DNA of 64,000 nucleotides from UBA4416 sp020846025 (GTDB taxonomy: Bacteria > Bacteroidota > Bacteroidia > B-17B0 > Aurantibacillaceae): positions 23,131 to 87,130 of the forward strand of contig CAUJDD010000117.1 in NCBI GenBank assembly GCA_963169295.1, written 5' to 3'. Below are positions 1 through 7,653 of the stretch, in pieces (the stretch's first letter is position 1; each line of letters begins with the position of its first letter). A program made the translations under genes and the position numbers. Below the pieces are notes generated by a model that saw only the letters and a list, made by a program, of their open reading frames with translations, was not told where the DNA came from and made no database searches.

Positions 1-347
1 TTATGATTGCCATTATCAGAAGTTGTATGTGTAGTTGTATTAATAGTTGTATCGAATTTGAACATGTAAACTAAACTGCCTTTCATTGGATTATGCGATG
101 GAACATATTTAATGTAGCCCCAAGTATCCAATTCTTTTAAGCAACGCAGATAGGTATTTACTGACCCAATTTTTGAAGCCTGCATTTGATCGTCTCTACT
201 TATTGATATTGGATTTCTGAATTTTGAAATGTTCCAATATTGAAACAAAGAGTAATAGAGGCTTACATGAAAAGGAGAGAGTCTGTTATCCGAGTAAATT
301 AATTGAAAGGCTTTGTTTAAGTGAAGAATGTAATTTGTTTTTTCCAT
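1..347 (-). CDS. Winged-helix / replication-initiator-like protein, partial (C-terminal end missing)
   Basis: An open frame of 115 codons runs leftward from ATG at 345-347 and leaves the window without a stop. It begins MEKTNYILHLNKAFQLI and contains the pattern LSPFHVSLYYSLFQYWN, then ISRDDQMQASKIGSVNTYLR and LKELDTWGYIKY. This resembles the winged-helix region of small proteins carried with excisionase genes on Bacteroidota mobile elements. Its ATG overlaps the TAA of the excisionase-type gene upstream, so the two are translationally coupled. The last visible residues are Thr-rich. The family assignment comes from pattern memory only. Confidence 0.55.
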   Translation of the reverse strand, partial: MEKTNYILHLNKAFQLIYSDNRLSPFHVSLYYSLFQYWNISKFRNPISISRDDQMQASKIGSVNTYLRCLKELDTWGYIKYVPSHNPMKGSLVYMFKFDTTINTTTHTTSDNGNH

Positions 348-664
348 TATGGGAAAGAAAAACGGTTATGACCTTTTACATTTCTTAATGGAGGATTTTG
401 AGTTTTATTTTTCTCCATCAACTCTCTTATGTCACTGTATTTATAATAAACACAATGACCAATACGGGTGTAGGCTAGTGTGCCATTAATGCGCAATTGA
501 TGGAGGGTGCTTTTGGAAATGTCGAGTAAGGCCATGACCTCATAGGTCTTTAGCCACTCGCGTTGTTCTTTTGGTTTACGAGTACCAAATAGTTCGGATA
601 GTTCTTTAATAAGTGAGTTTTTGAACTCAGCTAAGTCATCTTTTGTTACAATTTCTACTGCCAT
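347..664 (-). CDS. Excisionase-type helix-turn-helix DNA-binding protein
   Basis: This 105-aa protein has an HTH_17/MerR-like DNA-binding domain at about residues 38-88: WLKTYEVMALLDISKSTLHQ, then the wing containing YTRIGHCVYYKYSDI. Such proteins act as excisionase or recombination directionality factors, or as small regulators, on Bacteroidota integrative elements. The N-terminal 35 residues are charged and probably helical. It sits in a leftward operon after the GIY-YIG gene, with a 90-bp gap that could hold its own promoter, and overlaps the following partial gene by one base. Its substrate would be the element's own attachment region, which is not in view on the left side. Confidence 0.75.
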   Translation of the reverse strand: MAVEIVTKDDLAEFKNSLIKELSELFGTRKPKEQREWLKTYEVMALLDISKSTLHQLRINGTLAYTRIGHCVYYKYSDIRELMEKNKTQNPPLRNVKGHNRFSFP

Positions 665-754
665 AATAATTTTAAAATGTTATGGCGCAAAAATGTATGG
701 ATTAGACTAGTTTAGTTCACATGATGATACCAAACTGGGAAAGAAAATTAATTA

Positions 755-1081
755 CTATCTATCACCGCAATTTGGTTTATAAAAATCTCTTAACTCTTTT
801 TCAAGAGCAAGACGTTGATCTTTCGTCATATCTGCGGTTGGTGTTTTATAAATACATACCCAAATATTACCAGATGGGCAGTTATTTTTCCAACAGTCCA
901 TGCGAGGATGATCATCTATTCGTGTTCCAAGTTGACCTGATTGACCTACGTCAATTACTTTCCATGAACCACTCTCAGACACGCATATTATTACATAAAT
1001 TGCTGCAACGTCTTTAAAGTCTGCATCATTTAAACGGACACAAACGAAAGGTAAATTTTTAATTGTTAGAGGTGTTGACAT
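755..1081 (-). CDS. GIY-YIG-like domain protein
   Basis: A 108-aa protein with a degenerate GIY-YIG nuclease signature: AAIYVII at residues 26-32 in the GIY position and DVGQS at 44-48 in the YIG position, then R54, H58, E94 and the tail YKPNCGDR. Catalytic Arg and Glu candidates are present, so nuclease activity is possible but unproven. Single-domain proteins of this kind are common hypothetical cargo in Bacteroidota. The start 1079-1081 is ATG, and the stop of rteC lies 18 bp upstream, suggesting co-transcription in the XRE-rteC-GIY-xis operon. The weak rightward frame over the same bases is a shadow. Confidence 0.65.
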   Translation of the reverse strand: MSTPLTIKNLPFVCVRLNDADFKDVAAIYVIICVSESGSWKVIDVGQSGQLGTRIDDHPRMDCWKNNCPSGNIWVCIYKTPTADMTKDQRLALEKELRDFYKPNCGDR

Positions 1082-1099
1082 TATATATATGTTTTGAGG

Positions 1100-1942
1100 T
1101 TACTTTTCATCTGCCTGATCCATTCTTTTGGTCAGGGTTTCTTGTAATAAAGATAGGAATTTTGTGCGACCTGTTTTACGGATTCTTATTTCTAAGTAAG
1201 TACGGTAGTAGTCGCCTAAGTCTATGTTAAAAGCATACTCGAAGTAAGCTGCTATTTCTTTAATGTCGGCTTGATTACCAAATGCACCATGGGATTGTAA
1301 TGCGTAAATTAGCTCAATTAATGAGGTTTTGCTTTCTTGCCATGTTAATCTTGACTTGGGAGCATCTTGGGAATTTTGATTGCTTTCTTTTCGTTCTAAA
1401 TAGACTAATTCATTCTCCAAATACACTTGTAATAAGTCATGCGCTAAAATTTTAGAAACCTTGAAGTCGTGTGTTGTACTGAAACGTGTGTCGTTTTCAA
1501 AAATGTATCCATCTAACGTTAACTTAATATCATACTTATCTCTTACAAAATAAGTATGGTCAAGATAAGTAGCTCCTGCTCGATAGTATTTGTAGAAATC
1601 AAGATTATAATCGAAATAACTTTTTAATTTATCCAATTCTTTTATAAGATATTTCTTTAATATTTTACTACCACCATTTGGTTTCTTAGTCTCAATATTA
1701 TAGAGTGTGAGGTGGTATATAAGCTTTGATGTAAATTGTGGTTTTATTTCTTTGAAAAACTTAATTTCTTCAGATATTGTTTTGAACTTGTACTTTAGTA
1801 TGAATGATTTTAATTGTTCAATTGCTTTCTTACATACTATAAAACTAAGTTCTGAACGTTTTAATATAACATCATTTTCTTGCTCGATGAATTGTAATTG
1901 ATTTTCAAGTTCATATAGTAATTTGTTAGCAAATGGCAACAT
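1100..1942 (-). CDS. rteC: RteC-family regulator of element excision/transfer
   Basis: A 280-aa protein whose C-terminal 75 residues (ALQSHGAFGNQADIKEIAAY, followed by LGDYYRTYLEIRIRK) match the RteC family. In CTnDOT-type elements RteC activates excision genes in response to an upstream two-component system. The N-terminal 190 residues are helical and divergent, as usual in the family. The ATG at 1942 lies 8 bp after the stop of the XRE gene, so the two form one operon. No RteA/RteB homologues flank it here. The kinase/LytTR pair at 10168-13895 is a different class of regulator. Confidence 0.85.
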   Translation of the reverse strand: MLPFANKLLYELENQLQFIEQENDVILKRSELSFIVCKKAIEQLKSFILKYKFKTISEEIKFFKEIKPQFTSKLIYHLTLYNIETKKPNGGSKILKKYLIKELDKLKSYFDYNLDFYKYYRAGATYLDHTYFVRDKYDIKLTLDGYIFENDTRFSTTHDFKVSKILAHDLLQVYLENELVYLERKESNQNSQDAPKSRLTWQESKTSLIELIYALQSHGAFGNQADIKEIAAYFEYAFNIDLGDYYRTYLEIRIRKTGRTKFLSLLQETLTKRMDQADEK

Positions 1943-1950
1943 GCTTATTC

Positions 1951-2154
1951 TTAAAAGAAGTTTATAGGATTAGTGTTCATGCAGTTAAGAAGTATATCAA
2001 GGTAATCGATAGTAAAATTGACTTTACCATTTTCGATATTCCAAATATATTGCCTATCAGTGCCCATTTTTTCGGCTAACTCATTTAAGGTAAGACCAGA
2101 TTTTAAGCGTTGCTGTTTTAGCATGGTTCCAAGGATTTGTTTCGAGTTTTGCAA
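1951..2154 (-). CDS. XRE-family transcriptional regulator
   Basis: A 67-aa protein made almost entirely of an HTH_3 domain: LKQQRLKSGLTLNELAEKMG, then TDRQYIWNIENGKVNF and the fourth helix region DYLDILLNCM. The frame opens with TTG at 2154, and an ATG at 2122-2124 would give a 57-aa form that still holds the HTH. It is the first gene of the leftward rteC operon. A perfect 10-bp inverted repeat (2191-2217) sits 36 bp upstream and is the obvious autoregulatory operator. Its likely role is repression of the element's mobility genes, by analogy with similar elements. Confidence 0.85.
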   Translation of the reverse strand: MQNSKQILGTMLKQQRLKSGLTLNELAEKMGTDRQYIWNIENGKVNFTIDYLDILLNCMNTNPINFF

Positions 2155-2190
2155 TTTTAGGACAGGGACGTGTTAGTACTTAGTGAATTT

Positions 2191-2217
2191 ATTTGTAGTG
2201 TTATTATCACTACAAAT
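2191..2217 (-). promoter_or_regulatory. Inverted-repeat operator upstream of the XRE gene
   Basis: A perfect palindrome, ATTTGTAGTG - 7 bp - CACTACAAAT, lies 36 bp upstream of the XRE start. Dimeric XRE proteins bind such dyads, so it is probably the autoregulatory operator. It lacks a T-run, and a separate terminator hairpin lies just to its right at 2221-2247. Confidence 0.65.
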
Positions 2218-2247
2218 AAAAAAGCCCCCGAATTTTCGGGGGCTTTT
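2218..2247 (-). terminator. Rho-independent terminator of the SprB-repeat gene
   Basis: GC-rich stem AAAGCCCCCGAA / TTCGGGGGCTTT with a 2-nt loop (2221-2246). On the minus strand it is followed by a T-rich run (complement of 2211-2221), so it stops leftward transcription 47 bp after the stop of the 1710-aa gene. A short T-run on the other side may make it bidirectional. Confidence 0.9.
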
Positions 2248-2293
2248 GTCAATTATATTTTATGAGTATTCTCATATTTATGAAAACAAAGGA

Positions 2294-5200
2294 TTAATCC
2301 TTTTTAATTACCTTTTTAGTGATGATGCCATTTTCTGAATTCAATTGAATCACATATACTCCATTTGGTAAATTAGATATATCAATCGTTTCTTTTGATT
2401 CAGTTGTAATTGACGTGTATACTATTTGGCCTATCGCATCATAAACAATGATTTTTGAATTTATTGTTAATCCAGTAATGTTATAGATGCCATTAGAAGG
2501 ATTAGGATAAATGGTTACTGTATTTGATTTTGACACATCTTTAATACCAACTGTAGAAATATTCACACAAGCACTTGTATCAGAACAATTGTTTTGCGTT
2601 ACAATCACAGCATAATTTCCATTTGCAGAAGCTGTAAACGACTGGTTTGTTTCTCCGGCAATAGGTTGATTACTATTATCACAATCAATCCATTGGTAGG
2701 TTGCAGATGATTCGTTAGCAGAGATTGTTAAACCGGATAATGAAGTAGTAACATCAATAGCTGGATTAATTACTAAAACGGTTGTTAATGTGCTGTCGCA
2801 ATCATTTGAAGCAGTTAATACATCAGTATATGTTCCACTTGCATTGTAGATATTAGATCCAACAGAAAGCACCTCTCCAAAACATAAAGTAACATTTTGT
2901 GTATGAATAATCGCCGGTAATATAGTTAACTCAGTAGTTAATGTACTGTCACATCCATTTATTTGTGATTGTAATACATCAACGTAAGTACCAGAACTTG
3001 TGTATGTATTTGAACCGATTGATAATGATTGTCCGCTACATAAAGAAATTGTTTGAGAAGCAACTATTGCTGCAGGTTGTGTTACGGTAATGGTTTCGGT
3101 AACAGAACAGTTATTTGCATCGGTTACAGTGTATGTATAAGAACCAGCTAAAACCGTAACAGGAGAATTGCCGCTATATGGAGCTGTACCACCAGTCACA
3201 TTGAAAGTTACCTGCGTAGTAGAACCATTACATGCAATTGGTGTAGATGATAGACTTACATTTAAAGCTGTCGGTTCTGTAATTGTAATTACTGTATTAG
3301 TAGTACAAGCATTTGCATCAGTAACGGTATAAGTGTATGTACCTGCTGTTTGAGTAAATGCACCAGTACCTGTATATGCCCCAGTTCCACCATTTGCAGT
3401 AACTGTTACAGAGGTAGAACCACCATTACATAAAATGTTTCCAGATAAAGCAGAAATAGTTATAGCAGTTGGTTCTGTAATTGTGATTATTTGGTTAGTA
3501 GTACATCCATTTGCGTCAATTACTGAAATTGTATAAACTCCAGCGCATAAAGAATTATTTGTGGTAGATGTATTTCCATTTGACCAAACAAATGTATATG
3601 GTGCAGTTCCACCATTAGGAGTAACAATAGCAGAACCATCACAAACACCGTTACAAGTTGTATTTGTTTGAGAAGTTGTAGCTGTTAAAACTGTAGGTTC
3701 TAAAATGCTTACTGTGTTTACAGAAGTACAACCGTTTGCATCTGTAACTGTTGCTGTTTTAACACCAGCTGTTTGAGATGTGATAACAGATGTGGTAGCA
3801 CCTGTGCTCCATAAATAAGAATAAGCAGAAGTACCACCAGTTGCAGTAATTGTAGCAGAACCAGTTGAACCACCATTACATAACACATTAGTTACTGCTG
3901 TTGAAGTAGCTAAAGCAGAAGTAGGTTGAGAAATAGAAACTGATTTAATACTAGTACAACCATTAGCATCGGTAACTGTTGCAGTTTTTACACCAGCTGT
4001 TTGCGAAGCAATAACGGAAGTTGTTGCGCCGGTGCTCCATAAATATGTATAACCTGCTGTACCACCAGTTGCCGTTATTGTAGCTGAACCTGTTGCGTTA
4101 CCATTACATAATACATTAGTAACCGCTGTTGAAGTAGCTAAAGCAGAAGCAGGCTGAGTGATATTAAACGTTTGAGAAGCAGAACAACCATTAGCATCAG
4201 TTACGGTACAAGTATAAACTTGAGCTGTTAAACCTATTACAGATGTTGTGCCATCTCCGGTTGGGTTGCCTGGTGTCCAATTGTATGTGTATGGTGTACT
4301 GCCGCCAGTTGCAGCATTTACACTAGCAGCACCATTAGTTCCACCAAAACAAGAAATGTTTGTTTGAGCTAAAGAAGTTAAAGAAGGACCAGAAGCAGTA
4401 TTAACAGAAACTGTTTTTGTAATAGAACAAGAATTAGCATCTGTAATAACACATGAATAAGTACCAGCACCTAAACCAGTTGCAGTAGCTGCTGTGCCAC
4501 CTGATGGAGACCAAGCGTATGAATAACTTGGTGTACCTCCACTAGTAATAACAGAAGCTATACCTGTATTAGATAAACAAGCCGTATTTGTAGAAGAAAT
4601 AGTAGCAGCGATTGCAGAAGCCGGTTGTGTAATAGTTGCATTAGAAATTGTTGTACATCCATTAGCATCAGTAATTGTACAAGTATATGCTCCAGCTAAT
4701 AATCCTGTTCTATCTTCGGTTGTAATACCACCGCCCCAATTAAATGTGTAAGCAGTTGTACCACCAGCTGGCGTTAAATTAATAGCACCTGTTGAGTTAC
4801 CAAAACATAAAACATTAGTAACAACATTTGAAGCAGATAAAGCAGAAGCAGGTTGTGTAATTGAAACTGATTTAATACTTGTACAACCATTAGCATCTGT
4901 AACTGTAGCTGTTTTTACACCAGCTGTTTGACCTGTGATAACAGAAGTAGTTGCACCTGTACTCCATAAATAAGAATAAGAAGCTGTACCACCAGTTGCT
5001 GTAATAGTAGCAGAGCCAGTTGAACCACCGTTGCATAATACGTTAGTAACAGCAGTTGAAGTTGCTAAAGCAGAAGCCGGTTGAGAAACTGTAACGATTT
5101 GAGTTTTAGTACAAGAGTTTGCATCTGTTACTATGCAAGTATAACTGCCAGCAGCTAAGCCAGTAGCTGTTGCAGAAGTTCCACCACTTGGAGCCCAAGA

Positions 5201-7426
5201 ATAAGTATAGCCGCCAGCACCGCCACTTGGAGAAACAGAAGCAACACCGTTAGAGCCACCGTTACAAGAAACATTTGTTACTGATGAAGATGTACTAATA
5301 GCTGTGGGTTGAGTGATAGTTGCTACTTGTGTTTTAGTACAAGAATTTGCATCTGTAACAGTACAAGTATAACTACCCGCAGCTAAACCAGTAGCTGTTG
5401 CAGCTGTGCCACCACTTGGAGCCCAAGAGTAAGTGTAACCACCTGCACCACCACTTGGCGTTACAGAAGCAACACCGTTAGAGCCACCGTTGCAAGAAAC
5501 ATTTGTTACTGATGAAGATGTACTAATAGCTGAGGGTTGAGTGATAGTTGCTACTTGTGTTTTAGTACAAGAGTTTGCATCTGTAACAGTACAAGTATAA
5601 CTGCCCGCTGCTAAGCCAGTAGCTGTTGCAGCTGTGCCACCACTTGGAGCCCAAGAATAAGTGTAACCACCAGCACCACCACTTGGAGAAACAGAAGCAA
5701 CACCATTAGAGCCTCCATTACAAGAAACATTTGTTACGGATGAAGATGTACTAATAGCTGTGGGTTGAGTGATAGTTGCTACTTGCGTTTTAGTACAAGA
5801 GTTTGCATCTGTAACAGTACAAGTATAATTACCAGCAGCTAAGCCAGTAGCTGTTGCAGCTGTACCACCACTTGGTGCCCAAGAATAAGTGTAACCACCA
5901 GCACCACCACTTGGAGAAACAGAAGCAACACCATTAGAGCCACCGTTACAAGAAACATTTGTTACAGATGATGATGTACTAATAGCTGTGGGTTGAGTGA
6001 TATTAAAAGTTTGGGTTCTAGTACATAAATTGGCATCTGTTACAGTACAAGACCATGTACCAGCGGTTAAACCAGTAACGCTTGCTGTTCCATCACCTGT
6101 AGGATTACCGGGTGTCCAGTTATAAGAATAAGCAGTTGTGCCTCCACTTGCAGATACACTTGCAGCTCCATTTGAACCGCCATTACATGCAATGTTTGTT
6201 TGGGAAACAGCATTTACTACTAACGCTGTTGGTTGAGTAATAGTATATGTTTTAGTTGTAGAACAACTAATTGCATCTGTAACGGTAACTGTATATACAC
6301 CAGCGGCTAAACCAGTAGCGGTTGCGCCAGTGCCGCCACTAGGCGCCCAAGAATAGTTATAAGGAGCAATACCACCAGCTGCATTTAATGTAGCTGATCC
6401 ATTGCTGCCACCATTACAAGAAACATTTGTTTGAGAACTTGTATTAAAATAAGCAGATACAGTTAGAGTGGCTGAGTTTGAAGTTGTTTGACAAGTTCCT
6501 GTACCAACTGCAATACAACGGTATAAATAGCCGCTAGGGAAATTTACGCCTGTTAATGATAAAACAGAAGTAGTAGCTCCTGAATAAATACCTCCATTTG
6601 TTATGTTGGTAAAACCTGAACCTGAGTTTTCTTGCCATTGATATGAAGAGGCTCCGGTTGCTGCAATTGAAAAAGAAGTATTGCCGTTGAAACAAACAGA
6701 CTTATTTGTTGGTTGAGTGCCAATTGTTGGATTTGTGCAACCAGCTGTCTCAAATAAACGGAAATTATCTGCCGCCCATTCTTCTGAAAGACTGTTAGAA
6801 TGGACTTTTAATCTTAAATCTAATAAGCTACCTGTGGACGGAATATTAAATGAAAATTCACTAAACACAGCTGAATTTAAAACCACTACTCCCTCTCCAA
6901 TTGAATCACCTGTTGTTTCCAAAGATAAAGGAGTAGATATTGTAGGGTTGCTGGCAAAAAAGCGTAAGCCACTAGTCCAAGGACCACCATCAACTCTATA
7001 CTCAATAATAACGTAATCAGCTACCGGAGAATTTGGTGGAGTATCCCATGAGTTACCTGCTCCATTACCTGAAGCAAGTAATCCTTTAAAACTTAAGCCA
7101 GTTTTACCAGAAATATTTATGCCAGACCATAAAATATTTTGAGCTCCACTTTGTGATATAGGAGATAATCTGTGATCTTCACCGGCAAAAAATTTGACTC
7201 CTTCAAATCCGGAATAAACATTTACCGTACTAATATTACTTGTGCCACAGCGCCAGAAGTATCTTGTAGCTGGTGGCCCACCTGAACTGTTATTAACCGA
7301 TGGAGTTCTTGAACCAGAACTTGGCGCACCAGTGTCTTCAAATGTGTCGCTCCAAAATTGAGTTTGAGCGGTTATTTCACTAAAAGTTAGAAAAATGACA
7401 GCAATTGATAATAGTTTTTTAATCAT
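2294..7426 (-). CDS. Large SprB-repeat surface/secreted protein with T9SS sorting domain
   Basis: A 1710-aa protein with a signal peptide at residues 1-20 (ending ITAQ), then a region of about 200 residues resembling cell-surface adhesion domains, an Ig-like stretch (about 230-322) and roughly 15 SprB-type repeats (about 325-1400) marked by TNVSCNGGSNG and VTDANGCT. Two short cysteine-containing repeats and a T9SS type A sorting domain follow (YPNPSNGIYNITG to the C-terminus). Like SprB it is probably exported by T9SS and attached to the surface, perhaps as an adhesin, but it is far shorter than Flavobacterium SprB. Four units are nearly identical in tandem. The LytTR-like motif at 7545-7568 lies 118 bp upstream. 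Confidence 0.85.
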   Translation of the reverse strand: MIKKLLSIAVIFLTFSEITAQTQFWSDTFEDTGAPSSGSRTPSVNNSSGGPPATRYFWRCGTSNISTVNVYSGFEGVKFFAGEDHRLSPISQSGAQNILWSGINISGKTGLSFKGLLASGNGAGNSWDTPPNSPVADYVIIEYRVDGGPWTSGLRFFASNPTISTPLSLETTGDSIGEGVVVLNSAVFSEFSFNIPSTGSLLDLRLKVHSNSLSEEWAADNFRLFETAGCTNPTIGTQPTNKSVCFNGNTSFSIAATGASSYQWQENSGSGFTNITNGGIYSGATTSVLSLTGVNFPSGYLYRCIAVGTGTCQTTSNSATLTVSAYFNTSSQTNVSCNGGSNGSATLNAAGGIAPYNYSWAPSGGTGATATGLAAGVYTVTVTDAISCSTTKTYTITQPTALVVNAVSQTNIACNGGSNGAASVSASGGTTAYSYNWTPGNPTGDGTASVTGLTAGTWSCTVTDANLCTRTQTFNITQPTAISTSSSVTNVSCNGGSNGVASVSPSGGAGGYTYSWAPSGGTAATATGLAAGNYTCTVTDANSCTKTQVATITQPTAISTSSSVTNVSCNGGSNGVASVSPSGGAGGYTYSWAPSGGTAATATGLAAGSYTCTVTDANSCTKTQVATITQPSAISTSSSVTNVSCNGGSNGVASVTPSGGAGGYTYSWAPSGGTAATATGLAAGSYTCTVTDANSCTKTQVATITQPTAISTSSSVTNVSCNGGSNGVASVSPSGGAGGYTYSWAPSGGTSATATGLAAGSYTCIVTDANSCTKTQIVTVSQPASALATSTAVTNVLCNGGSTGSATITATGGTASYSYLWSTGATTSVITGQTAGVKTATVTDANGCTSIKSVSITQPASALSASNVVTNVLCFGNSTGAINLTPAGGTTAYTFNWGGGITTEDRTGLLAGAYTCTITDANGCTTISNATITQPASAIAATISSTNTACLSNTGIASVITSGGTPSYSYAWSPSGGTAATATGLGAGTYSCVITDANSCSITKTVSVNTASGPSLTSLAQTNISCFGGTNGAASVNAATGGSTPYTYNWTPGNPTGDGTTSVIGLTAQVYTCTVTDANGCSASQTFNITQPASALATSTAVTNVLCNGNATGSATITATGGTAGYTYLWSTGATTSVIASQTAGVKTATVTDANGCTSIKSVSISQPTSALATSTAVTNVLCNGGSTGSATITATGGTSAYSYLWSTGATTSVITSQTAGVKTATVTDANGCTSVNTVSILEPTVLTATTSQTNTTCNGVCDGSAIVTPNGGTAPYTFVWSNGNTSTTNNSLCAGVYTISVIDANGCTTNQIITITEPTAITISALSGNILCNGGSTSVTVTANGGTGAYTGTGAFTQTAGTYTYTVTDANACTTNTVITITEPTALNVSLSSTPIACNGSTTQVTFNVTGGTAPYSGNSPVTVLAGSYTYTVTDANNCSVTETITVTQPAAIVASQTISLCSGQSLSIGSNTYTSSGTYVDVLQSQINGCDSTLTTELTILPAIIHTQNVTLCFGEVLSVGSNIYNASGTYTDVLTASNDCDSTLTTVLVINPAIDVTTSLSGLTISANESSATYQWIDCDNSNQPIAGETNQSFTASANGNYAVIVTQNNCSDTSACVNISTVGIKDVSKSNTVTIYPNPSNGIYNITGLTINSKIIVYDAIGQIVYTSITTESKETIDISNLPNGVYVIQLNSENGIITKKVIKKD
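5095..6000 (-). repeat. Four near-identical 228-bp tandem repeats inside the SprB-repeat gene
   Basis: The landmark GCTGWGGGTTGAG recurs at 5301, 5529, 5757 and 5985, an exact period of 228 bp (76 codons). Units differ at scattered positions, mostly third bases. Each encodes one SprB repeat (NVSCNGGSNGVASV, SWAPSGGT, TGLAAG, VTDANSCTKTQ). This homogeneity against diverged flanking repeats indicates recent duplication or gene conversion. Confidence 0.9.
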
Positions 7427-7544
7427 ACGATAGTTTTTAATAAATAAGGAATGGCACTCTTATTTCATCATATCTAGATTTCTAATTTTTAGGTATTGAT
7501 AAAACAGAGAAACGTAAAAGTAAAATCATGTGATTAAATTTATT

Positions 7545-7568
7545 AACCGTTAGTTACATATTTGTATC
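7545..7568 (-). promoter_or_regulatory. LytTR-like upstream motif, copy A
   Basis: On the plus strand the site reads AACCGTTAGT then TACATATTTG, then TATC. The half-site ACCGTTAGT fits the LytTR consensus (T/A)(A/C)(C/A)GTTN(A/G)(T/G) as I recall it. The motif is oriented with its ACGGT end toward the SprB-repeat gene, 118 bp before the start codon. Confidence 0.5.
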
Positions 7569-7599
7569 ATTATAGATTAATAGGGTAGATTATAAATAA

Positions 7600-7627
7600 A
7601 AAAGAGAACTCTGTAGAGTTCTCTTTT
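7600..7627 (-). terminator. Terminator of the NHL-repeat gene
   Basis: Perfect stem AAAAGAGAACTCT / AGAGTTCTCTTTT with a GT loop, 27 bp after the stop of the leftward NHL-repeat gene. Both flanks are A/T-rich, so it could act in both directions, but only a leftward gene ends here. Confidence 0.85.
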
Positions 7628-7653
7628 AAACAGTTGTAATAAAGCTAGAGATA

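Noticed and set aside
721..1017. Rightward 98-aa frame
   Set aside because: It overlaps the GIY-YIG gene on the other strand and shows no domain features.
5095..6000. Regular periodicity resembling a CRISPR array
   Set aside because: The period is 228 bp, in frame, and encodes SprB repeats without unique spacers.
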